DNA from: JBFMEX01 sp040752215
GTDB taxonomy: Bacteria; Pseudomonadota; Alphaproteobacteria; Rhizobiales; Hyphomicrobiaceae
Assembly (NCBI GenBank): GCA_040752215.1
Contig: JBFMEX010000081.1
Location: 1-64,000 of the forward strand
DNA: 64,000 nucleotides
Direction of reading: 5' to 3'
Both the position numbers and the translations under genes were made by a program. Positions within the stretch are counted from its first letter, which is position 1; each line of letters opens with the position of its first letter. Positions 40,836 through 49,831 of the stretch are shown one piece after another. The notes beneath the pieces are model-generated. The model had not been told where the DNA came from. It saw only the letters and a program-made list of their open reading frames with translations, and searched no databases.

Positions 40836-43688
40836 TCAGTCGGGGCGAAGCTCCACCCGCTCCAGCGCCAGATCCGGCTCCGTCAAGTGGCGCAGGATTG
40901 CCGTCCGCGAGCTGTCTCTGAGCCGGATGGCCGCATCGAAATCGGCACCGTCGGCCCGAAGCGGCTCTGCGATGTGAACCGAGACGGGGCCACGGCGCGG
41001 CAGCCATTGGTCGCCGCGCAGCACCGTTCGCGTCCCAGTGATGGCAACCGGAACGACGCGGATTCCGGCCTGTGCCGCGGTCAAGAATGCGCCGAGCCGA
41101 AACGGCAGGAGCCCGGGCATGCGCGAAAGAGTTCCCTCCGGCATGGCGACCAATCGCGCGCCCGCGCGCGCTGCCTCGACGATCGCCGCAGTGTCCTCGA
41201 TGCCGGCCTTGGGGTCGACACGCCGAACGAACACGGTTCCAAGACGGCGAAGAAACACGCCGGCGATCCACTGCCGTTGCAGCTCGGCCTTGGCAACAAA
41301 CGTCAGCTCGTCGTCGAGCGCCGCGCGCAGCACCAGCCCATCGAGATAGCTGGCGTGATTGGCGACGATCATGACCCCGCCATCGGGAATGGCTGCCTCG
41401 GATCGGACTACGAGGGGGATGCCGGTGGCGCGAAGGAAGCCGCGGGCTGCGATTCGCACGAGCCAATGCCGCCATTCTCGCCTCGGCATCAGGACTACCA
41501 GCGGCCAGACCAGCGCACCGATCGCCACCAGCAAGGACCACCAGTAACCGGCATAGGCGACCTCGAGTGCACGCCGGCCCCCTCGGCGAGCTCTGTGGAT
41601 GGCGGCCTCCGCCCCGAGCCGGGCCAGTTGAAGCCAAAGCGCCCGATCGCTCCCGTCAAGAGCTCCCTTCTCGTAGAGGGCGCGAGCCGCAGACCGGCGA
41701 ATCTTCCCGCTCGACGTCTTGGGGATCGTCCGCGGCCGCAACAACACGATTTCGTCGGGCGGCATCTCCAGCAGGGAGAGCGAAGCTTCGGCGATCTCGG
41801 TCTCGAGCCGTCTCCGGTCCGGCTCCTCGGCAAATCGTGTCTCGGCCATCACGACCAGCCGCTCGGTGCCGGCGCGCTCGTCGCGGCTTGCGAACGCCAC
41901 CACGCATCCCTTGCGGATGCCTTCGATCCCTCCGACCGCCTCCTCCAGCTCGTGCGGGTAGATGTTGCGGCCGCCGCGGATGATCATGTCCTTGACGCGG
42001 CCCGTCAGAAAGACGTCACCATCGGCAATGTAGGCAAGGTCTCCGCTGTCGAGCCACGAGCCATGGAAAAGCGCGCGCGTCCTCTCCTCGTTGCGGAAGT
42101 AGCCGGCCGTTGCCGAAGGCCCCTTGAACTCGAGCCGGCCCTGGCGTCTGTCCGGCAGCTCGCTGCCGGCCTCATCGACGATCCTGATCTGGTGGCGTGG
42201 CAACGGCCTGCCACACGCCACGAACTCGAGCGCGGTATCGTCCTTTTCGTCGGCGGGGATCGCAATCCCGTCACGGGCGAGCGCCATGCGGACAACGCGA
42301 TCGACGATGGGGCGCCGTCCGACCGGGGGAAACGCCAGGCCGACAGAGGATTCGGCAAGGCCATAGACGGGGGCCATCGCCCGAGATGGAAATCCGAAGG
42401 CGCCAAAGCGTTCCGTGAATCGCGAAATCGTCCTCGGGCTCACCGGCTCGGCACCGTTCACGACCATCCGGAGCGAGCTGAGGTCGAGGCCGCGGATGTC
42501 CTCGTCGCGCACGTTCTTGAGACACAGCTCGAATGCGAAGTTTGGCGCTGCGGAGAGTGTTGCGCGGTGTCGATGAATGCTCCACAGCCAACGCGCGGGG
42601 CTGGCAAGGAAAGAGAGTGGCGGCATGATCGCGGTCGGCGCTCCGAAGTAGAGGCAGCCAAGCCAGGCGCCGATCAGGCCCATGTCGTGATAGAGCGGAA
42701 GCCAGCTCACGAACGAATCCTGCGAGCTCGCCTGCATCGCTTCCCCCATGGCGCGAACATTGGCGAGGAGGTTGGCGTGCGTGAGCATGACCCCCTTGGG
42801 ATCGCCGGTGCTGCCCGATGTGTACTGGATGAGAGCCGTCGTTCCTGCGGCGGCGGGCATCGGCGCGGCGAGCACCCCCGACCGGCACAAATCGTCGAAG
42901 GTGACGACCGCACGCAGATCCTCCGACATGCCCTTCAACAGGCCGCCCATGGGCCGTATCTCGTCCGTGGTGACGAGCAGGCTCGCCTGGGCATTCCGCA
43001 GGATGCCGGCTTGTCGCCGCATATGGTCCTCGACCTGTGAGCGACGAAACGGCGGATAGATCGGTACCGGGATCGCGCCGGCCATCGAGATGGCGAAGAA
43101 GGTGAAGAAGAACTCGGCGCCGGTAGGCAGCATGATGGCCACGCGGTCACCAGATTGCACGCCGCGCTCCTGCAGACCTGCGGCCGCCTCGAGTGCCGCA
43201 CGATCGAGCTCTCCGTAGGTGATGACCCGCTCGTTGGCCTCGCTGAGCCAGAGGCGGATGTGGGGACGGTCCGCGTGCGCGCGCACGTGGTGGGCAAGGA
43301 CATCGAGGAGGGTGGCGGACCTGCGCGGCTCCTCGATCTGTGGTAGCGGGCCCGCCGGCTTCTCGGCCGCGGGCGCCGCCAGCTCCCGCAGCGGCTTCGC
43401 GCCGCGCAGGCCGGCGAGAAGGTCCCGCGGCGTCGCCGCCTCGCTGATCAGCTCCTCCGACAGCCTGACGCCGAAGGCGCGATCGATGCGGTGAAGTAGC
43501 TCGGCGCGTCCAAGGCTGTCGAGGCCCAGGTCTCGGTCGAGGTCGCTATCGAGGGTCACGTCGAGACTGGCGCCTCTGCGCGGCTGAATCTCGCGTGCGA
43601 GCTCTCCGACGACGCCGAGAAGCCGGGCACTCGCTCCAGTATCGTCCGCAACGCGACCGGCGCCGTCGCCATCGCGCACCTCGGTCAT
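40836..43688 (-). CDS. ACP - acyl-AMP ligase - acyltransferase fusion
   Basis: 950 residues from the ATG at 43688 (GAGG 6 bases upstream; ATG 43724 lacks one). Three domains in order. First, an acyl carrier protein with phosphopantetheine Ser S58 in DLGLDSLGRAELL. Second, an AMP-binding fatty-acyl ligase (about 110-680) with YTSGSTGDPKGVMLTHANLL, WLPLYHDMGLIGAW and GRVKDMIIRGGRNIYPHE. Third, a PlsC-type acyltransferase with NHASYLDG (HX4D) and MPEGTLSR. Two or three hydrophobic stretches before the last domain suggest membrane association. It may load a fatty acid on its own carrier and transfer it to a lipid acceptor. Divergent from an acyl-CoA synthetase. Confidence 0.9.
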   Translation of the reverse strand: MTEVRDGDGAGRVADDTGASARLLGVVGELAREIQPRRGASLDVTLDSDLDRDLGLDSLGRAELLHRIDRAFGVRLSEELISEAATPRDLLAGLRGAKPLRELAAPAAEKPAGPLPQIEEPRRSATLLDVLAHHVRAHADRPHIRLWLSEANERVITYGELDRAALEAAAGLQERGVQSGDRVAIMLPTGAEFFFTFFAISMAGAIPVPIYPPFRRSQVEDHMRRQAGILRNAQASLLVTTDEIRPMGGLLKGMSEDLRAVVTFDDLCRSGVLAAPMPAAAGTTALIQYTSGSTGDPKGVMLTHANLLANVRAMGEAMQASSQDSFVSWLPLYHDMGLIGAWLGCLYFGAPTAIMPPLSFLASPARWLWSIHRHRATLSAAPNFAFELCLKNVRDEDIRGLDLSSLRMVVNGAEPVSPRTISRFTERFGAFGFPSRAMAPVYGLAESSVGLAFPPVGRRPIVDRVVRMALARDGIAIPADEKDDTALEFVACGRPLPRHQIRIVDEAGSELPDRRQGRLEFKGPSATAGYFRNEERTRALFHGSWLDSGDLAYIADGDVFLTGRVKDMIIRGGRNIYPHELEEAVGGIEGIRKGCVVAFASRDERAGTERLVVMAETRFAEEPDRRRLETEIAEASLSLLEMPPDEIVLLRPRTIPKTSSGKIRRSAARALYEKGALDGSDRALWLQLARLGAEAAIHRARRGGRRALEVAYAGYWWSLLVAIGALVWPLVVLMPRREWRHWLVRIAARGFLRATGIPLVVRSEAAIPDGGVMIVANHASYLDGLVLRAALDDELTFVAKAELQRQWIAGVFLRRLGTVFVRRVDPKAGIEDTAAIVEAARAGARLVAMPEGTLSRMPGLLPFRLGAFLTAAQAGIRVVPVAITGTRTVLRGDQWLPRRGPVSVHIAEPLRADGADFDAAIRLRDSSRTAILRHLTEPDLALERVELRPD

Positions 43689-43759
43689 CGTGTGCCTCGG
43701 CCTGGCAATCAGCTCGCGTTCCATCGTGAAATCATCATATCGAAAGCGCGCGTGATGCC

Positions 43760-45667
43760 ATGATGAAGGTCAATGCGCTCCGGCCGCCCCCGGGTGCAAA
43801 TTGGCTTCAAACGATACACGCGCGGACACCGCGGACCTTGGCACGCCACTCGCCCAACGAGCTCATCACGGTCGATCGGGCCGGTACGCTTTCCGGACTG
43901 TTCAGCGAGCGCGTGCGCCTCAGTGCCGATGCCGTGGCGTACCGCGAGCACGACGTCCGTAGCGGGCGCTGGCTCGAGCATTCCTGGCGGGACATGGATC
44001 GCCGGATCGCTCGGGCCCGCGGTGCATTGTCGAGGGCCGGGATCGAGCCGGGCGATCGGGTCGCAATTGGGCTTCCCAATGGCACCGATTGGGTTTGCTT
44101 CGACATCGCCGCGCTCTCACTGGGGCTCATCGTCGTGCCGCTCTACCTGCACGACAGCCCCGGCAACCTAGCCTACATCCTGAGCGATTCCGGTGCGCGT
44201 GTGCTGATTATCGACAGCGCCTCTCGTTGGCACAGCCTGCTGTCGCACTGGCCCGAGCTGATCGATCTCGAGCACGTCTGGATTCGCAATGGGTTCACGA
44301 CGGAAACCCGCGATCTCGCCCGACCGGGCGTCGAGGCCCTGGCCGACATCCTTGAGCAAGAGGGTGAGGCAGAGCCCTGGCCGGACGGTTCACCAGATGA
44401 TACCGCCACCATCATCTATACCTCCGGAACGACCGGCAAGCCCAAAGGCGCAATGCTTTCGCACCGGGCAATCCTCCGCAATGCAGCCATGACGGCAGAG
44501 GTGGTGCCGCCCCGTGCCGACGATCGCCTCTTGTCCTGCCTGCCGTTGGCTCACGCATTCGAACGGACGGTCGGCTATTATCTTCCCATGCTCGGCGGGG
44601 CTCAGGTCGTATATTCGCGATCGATCGAGGCGCTGGCGGAGGATCTGCGCACCCAGTGCCCGACCGTATTCCTTGGCGTGCCGCGGCTGTACGAGCGCGC
44701 GGTAATCGCCATCCGCGAAAGAGCGGGCAAGAACCGGCTGAAACGCTTGTTGCTGGATGCCACGGCCGCCCTGGGCTGGAGGCGTGTGGAGGCGCGGCAG
44801 TCGGGGCGAGCCGATCTTGGCCCGCTCAAGCGGATCGTCTGGCGTCTGCTTGATCGATGGGTCGCCTCGCAGGTGCGCGCAGCATTCGGCGCGAAGCTGC
44901 GCATCGCGGTCAGCGGTGGTGCACCATTGCCTGTCGACGTTGCGCGATTCCTCATCGGCCTCGGCATCCCGCTGGTGGAAGGCTATGGCCTCACCGAGGC
45001 CGGACCGGTGGTCACGGCCAGCGACGCTGGCAATTATGTCCCCGGCACCGTGGGGCCCCCGCTTCGGGGCATCGAGTTGGCGATGTCCGGTCGCGGCGAG
45101 CTGCTGATCCGTTCACCAAGCCTCATGAAGGGATACTGGAGGAATGATGCGCTGACGGCCGAGGCCATCGACGCACGCGGCTGGCTGCACACGGGAGATC
45201 TCGCCGAGCTCCGAGACGGGTACGTCGTCATCGCCGGCCGCCTCAAGGAACTTATTGCTCTTTCCACGGGCGAGAAGGTTGCGCCAGCGAGCATAGAGGC
45301 GTCGATCCTGCGGGATCCGATGTTCCAGAACGTGCTGATCGTGGGAGATGGAAGGCCGTTTCTGGCGGCCGTCATATCGCTGAGCAGCGAAAGCTGGAAG
45401 GCCATTGCGGCGGCCGCGAAGGTGCCTGCTGCGGATCCGGCCCACGCCTCGGCAAGGGACCACGTGCTTCGTCTCCTGAAGGAGCGATTGGCCCATTTGG
45501 GCCCGCACGAGCAGGTTAGAGGCGTGCATCTCACCCTCGACCAATGGAGTGTCGAGAACGGCCTGCTGACGCCCACCCTCAAGACAAAGCGGGCTCCACT
45601 GCAACGCATGTACGAGAGCGACATCGAGCGGATCTATGCCGCCGGGAGGGCACGAATTGAATCCTGA
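43760..45667 (+). CDS. Long-chain acyl-CoA synthetase (AMP-forming)
   Basis: 635 residues of the FadD15/ACSL-like subgroup. ATP/AMP motifs: IIYTSGTTGKPKGAMLSHRA, LVEGYGLTEAGPVV, GWLHTGDLAELRDG and a catalytic-loop region LKELIALSTGEKVAP. It should activate long-chain fatty acids to acyl-CoA. The start lies 71 bases from the divergent ACP-ligase-acyltransferase gene, so fatty acid activation by both may be coordinated. Two ATGs (43760, 43763) are adjacent. Confidence 0.92.
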   Translation: MMKVNALRPPPGANWLQTIHARTPRTLARHSPNELITVDRAGTLSGLFSERVRLSADAVAYREHDVRSGRWLEHSWRDMDRRIARARGALSRAGIEPGDRVAIGLPNGTDWVCFDIAALSLGLIVVPLYLHDSPGNLAYILSDSGARVLIIDSASRWHSLLSHWPELIDLEHVWIRNGFTTETRDLARPGVEALADILEQEGEAEPWPDGSPDDTATIIYTSGTTGKPKGAMLSHRAILRNAAMTAEVVPPRADDRLLSCLPLAHAFERTVGYYLPMLGGAQVVYSRSIEALAEDLRTQCPTVFLGVPRLYERAVIAIRERAGKNRLKRLLLDATAALGWRRVEARQSGRADLGPLKRIVWRLLDRWVASQVRAAFGAKLRIAVSGGAPLPVDVARFLIGLGIPLVEGYGLTEAGPVVTASDAGNYVPGTVGPPLRGIELAMSGRGELLIRSPSLMKGYWRNDALTAEAIDARGWLHTGDLAELRDGYVVIAGRLKELIALSTGEKVAPASIEASILRDPMFQNVLIVGDGRPFLAAVISLSSESWKAIAAAAKVPAADPAHASARDHVLRLLKERLAHLGPHEQVRGVHLTLDQWSVENGLLTPTLKTKRAPLQRMYESDIERIYAAGRARIES

Positions 45668-45679
45668 CGGATGCTCGCT

Positions 45680-46060
45680 ACGGATGAGCACCAGTTGCGC
45701 GACTGATACGCGTTCCGTGAGATCGCACCCGCTGCAACCGAGGCGTAGCTCTCGCGCCGGCCACCGGGAACGAGCTTCGCCCGGCCGTGGTTCGTGACGG
45801 GCACGAGATCGAGGGGCGCCTCGTCCACGAAGTCCCGGTATCCGGTCAGACTCCGCAGATCCTCGCCCGCCGCGAGATGCAGCAGATTGCATTGGCATCG
45901 TACAGATTGGCGCCGGAACGGAGTGGAACGTAGACGTCGATCCCTTGTGAGTTGAGCGCCAATGGCGCCGTTCGACTTCCGTTGGAACGATCGGCGCCGA
46001 AGACCGTCCACAGCAGGCCGGACAGAACCGGCATCGGCAGCGCGCTGCGTGCGAGCTCGG
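45680..46060 (-). pseudogene. Frameshifted nitroreductase-family relic
   Basis: Minus-strand frames give LPMPVLSGLLWTVFGADRSN, GSRTAPLALNSQGIDVYVPL and ANLYDANA. After a frame change near 45880 come EDLRSLTGYRDFVDEAPLDL and RRESYASVAAGAISRNAYQ. This order matches TM1586-type nitroreductases (WAAFG-NR-RTAPSA, DVYV-LY-A, DLR-LTG-QDFV, YASVAAGAI-QNVY). The frame change, lost initiation region and missing C-terminus mark it as dead. It follows the APC permease gene on the same strand. It accounts for the otherwise empty 45668-46070. Confidence 0.7.
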
Positions 46061-46070
46061 GAGCTGCCGG

Positions 46071-47429
46071 TCACGAGCGCTGTGGCCGGCCGAGCACATA
46101 TATCGGGATCCCGGCGGCAAGGAAGCCTAGGCCGAGCAGCGCGCCCGCCCCCGTGTAGGCGAGGCTTGCGTGGAGAAGATAGGCTGACGTCGCACAGAAG
46201 AGGAGCGGCGTCAGGGGATATAGCGGGGTGCGAAATGGGATCGGTCTTTCCGGGTCGCGGCAGCGGAGCACGAACAGGGCGATCCCAACCAGGAGCAGGA
46301 AAGTCCAGAAGACCGGCGCCGTGTACTCGACCATCGATTGGAAACCGTCACGTGCAAGAGCTCCGAAAACGACCAGCCCTATCGTGATCGTCGCCTGGAC
46401 GACGATGGCGTTGCGCGGCGAGCGACCTCCCGCGCCCTGCTCGCCCAGCACGGCGAATGGCGCGAAGCTCCGGCCCAGTGCGAAGATCGAGCGCGCACCC
46501 GTGAAGATGGTCGCGTTGAGCGTGCTGAGGCAAGTGATGCACACGATGCCAGCAACGACCATGGCGGCCGCGTCGCCCGCGACGAGCTGCACCAGATCGG
46601 CGGCAACGGCGTTGGACTGCCTGAGCCCCTCCAGTCCGAGCACCCGCACGAACGATAGGTTGGCGAACAGGTAGAGTATCGTCACGACGGTGGTGCCGAG
46701 GACAAGGGCGCGGGGGATATCCCGCGTGGCGTCGCGAGTCTCGCCCGAGAGGTAGGCCGTCTCGCTCCAGCCGCCATAGGTGAGCAGGACGAATACCATG
46801 GCGAGCCCTACGGCACCGCCGCCGACCGAAGACGCCGCTGGGGGAGCCGGGGGGCCGGCAACCAGGCCGATGACTGCGACGAGCAGCACGGCAGCGACCG
46901 TCGCGATCGTCAGCACGAGTTGAGCACCGCTACTCAGCTCCGTACCCCTGAGTTGCAAAACAGAGAGAGCTATGATTGCGGATGCGGCATGTAGCGCTGG
47001 CCCGCTCGCGCCAGCAGGAATCAGGTAAGTGGCATAGTCGCCATAGACGTAAGCAACCGCGGCAATCGAGCCCGACTGCATCACGGTCATGCGTCCCCAG
47101 GCGAACAGGAAGCCGAGCGCCGGTCCATAGGCCTCGCGCAGGTAGTGGTACTCGCCGCCGACGTGGGGAAACGCCGATCCGAGCTCGGCATAGCACAGCG
47201 CACCGATGAGCGTCACCACACCGCCGAGCAGCCACACGCCGAGATACTCCGTCTCGCTCGACACGTTCGCGGCGACGACGGGGGGCGTCCTGAGTATTCC
47301 GGTGCCGACGACGACACCAATGAGAACCGCGCTCGCCTGAACGACGGTGATCGTCTTCCTGAGTATCGAGGCCTCCTGCCATGTCTTGTCACGCGCTCGG
47401 AAGCTTAGGCGCATTTGGAGAACGAGCAA
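46071..47429 (-). CDS. APC-superfamily amino acid permease
   Basis: 452 residues, about 12 membrane segments. The first has the family substrate-binding turn GVVVGTGILRTPP; FAWGRMTVMQSGSIAAVAYV and YGGWSETAYLSGE follow in the order expected of APC transporters. The long form is given; an ATG at 47412 would still precede the first membrane segment. Substrate not predictable. A nitroreductase relic follows directly. Confidence 0.9.
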   Translation of the reverse strand: MLVLQMRLSFRARDKTWQEASILRKTITVVQASAVLIGVVVGTGILRTPPVVAANVSSETEYLGVWLLGGVVTLIGALCYAELGSAFPHVGGEYHYLREAYGPALGFLFAWGRMTVMQSGSIAAVAYVYGDYATYLIPAGASGPALHAASAIIALSVLQLRGTELSSGAQLVLTIATVAAVLLVAVIGLVAGPPAPPAASSVGGGAVGLAMVFVLLTYGGWSETAYLSGETRDATRDIPRALVLGTTVVTILYLFANLSFVRVLGLEGLRQSNAVAADLVQLVAGDAAAMVVAGIVCITCLSTLNATIFTGARSIFALGRSFAPFAVLGEQGAGGRSPRNAIVVQATITIGLVVFGALARDGFQSMVEYTAPVFWTFLLLVGIALFVLRCRDPERPIPFRTPLYPLTPLLFCATSAYLLHASLAYTGAGALLGLGFLAAGIPIYVLGRPQRS

Positions 47430-47672
47430 TCCTTCCTAGACGTGCACACGACGGTTCGCCCCGCGACAGACAGGCACGGTTCAGCGAGTGGCAGATGGGC
47501 CACGAGATGGCCCCGCGCGAGGCTGCCGGTCGAGCTTGCCTCCCTTGAGTGACTGGCATGACGGAAATCAGACTCCTGGCGGTCGTAGCCGCGTAGGTCA
47601 TTGGATATTCCGGTTTTCGATGTGACGCGCTTATACTCGGCGCTGGCCACGGATATTCGGGAGTATGCAAAC

Positions 47673-47879
47673 ATGAAGCTGACAGCTGCTGTTGCCGTCC
47701 TAGCGATAGGAACACTGTTGGGCGGAACCGCGTCAGCCGGTCCGATGGCAACGCCGCCTTCTTGTCTGCCTAACGCGAACGTGGTCAAGATCGCCTGCAA
47801 AAGGAAGAAATGCGAACAATGCCGCAAGAGGCATGGGCCGAACCATCCCAAATGCGGATACATACGTAGCGGTTGTTAG
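47673..47879 (+). CDS. Small Cys-rich exported protein
   Basis: 68 residues from the ATG at 47673 (GGGAG 9 bases upstream). MKLTAAVAVLAIGTLLGGTA is a signal peptide with cleavage near ASA-GP. The mature part has six Cys in under 40 residues (PSC, IAC, KKC, EQC, PKC, SGC) among many Lys and Arg, suggesting three disulfides or a metal knot. No family recognised. The 243 bases before it and 190 after it hold no other gene. Confidence 0.6.
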   Translation: MKLTAAVAVLAIGTLLGGTASAGPMATPPSCLPNANVVKIACKRKKCEQCRKRHGPNHPKCGYIRSGC

Positions 47880-48071
47880 CGGCCGAGTTGGGGGACGGTT
47901 CGTGACTGACGCGTTGGCCCTGCTCAAGTGAGTGGACTGAGATGCTGTCATGACGGCGTTGTCACCCACCGTCACGTCCGCGACGCCAATCAGCTCGTGC
48001 CGTCCTCATCAGCTGAGCGCTGCACATCACGGAAGCAGAATGACGCTCGCGAACACAACTGCATCGACGGG

Positions 48072-48614
48072 CTAGAGACCCTCCGGAAGCTTAGAGGCCA
48101 TCATCTTCCTGCGGTCGAGCCGACGCCCGTCGACGACGAAAGTTCCGTCTCCGACCGCGTGAACCATGCGCTTCTCCTTGCGCGCAGGGTCCATGTGCGC
48201 CGCAACCGCCTCCAGCACGACGATGTTGTGCTTGGAGACGATATCGACGACCCTGCACTCGATGTTGGCCAGGCACTCCGCGATCAAGGGCGCCTTGACG
48301 ACCTTGGCCGGTGCGGTCGTGAGCTTGAATTTCGCGAATTTGTCGGTATCGACACCGGAGCACGTCCCGATCCCGACCACCCGGTCCAGCAGGTCGACCG
48401 TGGGAATGGCGATGACGCACTCCTTGGTCTTGCGCAGGGCCGCGAACGAATAGTTCCACGGCCCCGTGGTGATCGCGAGCACCGGCGTGAAGTCCAGCAC
48501 CATGGTCCACGAGATGGTCATGACGTTGTTCTTGCGCCCGTCGTTGGTCGTGACGAGAACCACGGGCCCTGGTTCGATGAGAGTGAAGGCCTTGCTCAAC
48601 TTCAGCGCGCGCAT
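48072..48614 (-). CDS. Flavin reductase-like FMN-binding protein
   Basis: 180 residues with the FMN-binding split-barrel fold: EPGPVVLVTTNDGRKNNVMT, ISWTMVLDFTPVLAITTGPW and IAIPTVDLLDRVVGIGTCSG. Such proteins reduce free flavin for partner monooxygenases or act on their own. No partner oxygenase is visible nearby. It lies downstream of the transglutaminase cluster on the same strand, separated by 323 bases. Confidence 0.87.
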   Translation of the reverse strand: MRALKLSKAFTLIEPGPVVLVTTNDGRKNNVMTISWTMVLDFTPVLAITTGPWNYSFAALRKTKECVIAIPTVDLLDRVVGIGTCSGVDTDKFAKFKLTTAPAKVVKAPLIAECLANIECRVVDIVSKHNIVVLEAVAAHMDPARKEKRMVHAVGDGTFVVDGRRLDRRKMMASKLPEGL

Positions 48615-48937
48615 GCAAGCCGCTCCTTGTCCGCAACCGCGATATCCGCAAACATCCGATCCGGATCAATCGCGTTGCCCATTGGCTGGCCCATAGTTGG
48701 AGGTGCGGAAAACGCTGCCGTCGGCAGACTCACTTGCTCCCTTCAAATTGGCCGTCGAGGCAAGACCGCAGTACCTCCATCAGCGGACGCGGACGGGCGA
48801 AAGCTGTGGCCCGTCTCGACCGCCAGGCCGATCAACGACGATCTCCGCGATCCGAGGCCGACCGTCGAAGCCCCGACGTGACGGGCCACACGGATCCTCG
48901 GCGCATCATCACATGCCGTCCTTCGCGTGATGCCGGC
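48615..48937. other. Intergenic stretch, no gene seen
   Basis: 323 bases between the flavin reductase-like gene and the end of the small transglutaminase gene. No convincing reading frame, hairpin or operator was recognised. Confidence 0.45.
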
Positions 48938-49831
48938 TCAAGGGGGTGGTGTGCGACCATCGAGAGACTCGATGTCGACGGCCACCGCGACGGTGTGTGC
49001 GCCGCCGCCGAGCAGAACGCCGCTGATCGGGCTGACGTCATTGTAGTCCCTGCCATAGGCGATGGTGATGTGCTCGTCACCGACAAGCAAGCCGTTGGTC
49101 GGGTCGAAATCCTGCCAGCCCGCCTCCGGGCACCAAACCGAGATCCAGGCGTGGGAGGCGTCTGCGCCCTGCAGTCTCGGATGACCCGGGGGAGGCCTGG
49201 TCAGAATGTATCCGCTGATGTAGCGCGCGGGAATGCGCAGCGCCCGCAGACTGGCGAGAGTGAGGTGCGCGAAGTCCTGACAGACACCACGGCGCTCATT
49301 GAGCACCCGCGCGACCGGGGTCGAGACGTCGGTTGCGGTCGGATCGAAGGTGAACTCGGTGTAGATGCGCTGCGTCAAATCCATCGCGCCTTCCAACACC
49401 GGCCGGCCGGGCGGGAACGAGACACGTGCATAGTCTGCAACCGCGAGCGTCGGCGCGGTCAGCCGTGTGGCACAGCGGTACTGGATCACATCGAGATCGA
49501 AACCTGCGGCACCGGGCGCGAGTGCGGCATCAAGCCTGTCCCAGGGCGTCGTAGCGGCGAAATCGGTCGATATGACGGGATGCGTCTCGACCGTGCTGCG
49601 CGCCAGGAGCATGAACTCCTTGTGCGCGACCTCGATGTCGAGGATCGCAACGACATTGTCGAAGGCGTCCAGACCGTCGTAGCGCATCGCCGGGGCAGGC
49701 TCGACCATGAGGCTGTGATGCAGTGTCGACTGGCGCTCGGAGTCGCGCGGCGTCATGTGCACAAGATGCTGCGACTGGACGACCGGCACGCTGTAGCGAT
49801 AGTGGGTCCGGTGGCGGACATCGAACATCAT
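48938..49831 (-). CDS. Transglutaminase-like protease domain protein
   Basis: 297 residues. A bacterial transglutaminase N-terminal domain (MMFDVRHRTHYRYSVPV) precedes a papain-like core with the full triad C184 (RRGVCQDFAH), H227 (DASHAWISVW) and D243 (WQDFDPTNGLL). Bacterial members of this group are thought to be proteases or peptide transferases rather than cross-linkers. The ATG overlaps the stop of the ATP-grasp/alpha-E gene (ATGA), the usual arrangement for this gene set. No signal peptide, so cytoplasmic. Confidence 0.92.
   Translation of the reverse strand: MMFDVRHRTHYRYSVPVVQSQHLVHMTPRDSERQSTLHHSLMVEPAPAMRYDGLDAFDNVVAILDIEVAHKEFMLLARSTVETHPVISTDFAATTPWDRLDAALAPGAAGFDLDVIQYRCATRLTAPTLAVADYARVSFPPGRPVLEGAMDLTQRIYTEFTFDPTATDVSTPVARVLNERRGVCQDFAHLTLASLRALRIPARYISGYILTRPPPGHPRLQGADASHAWISVWCPEAGWQDFDPTNGLLVGDEHITIAYGRDYNDVSPISGVLLGGGAHTVAVAVDIESLDGRTPPP

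Noticed and set aside
43760..43773. FNR-like ATGAT-GAAG-GTCAA at the acyl-CoA synthetase start
   Set aside because: One mismatch, and it overlaps the start codon itself, so a role as activator site is unlikely.
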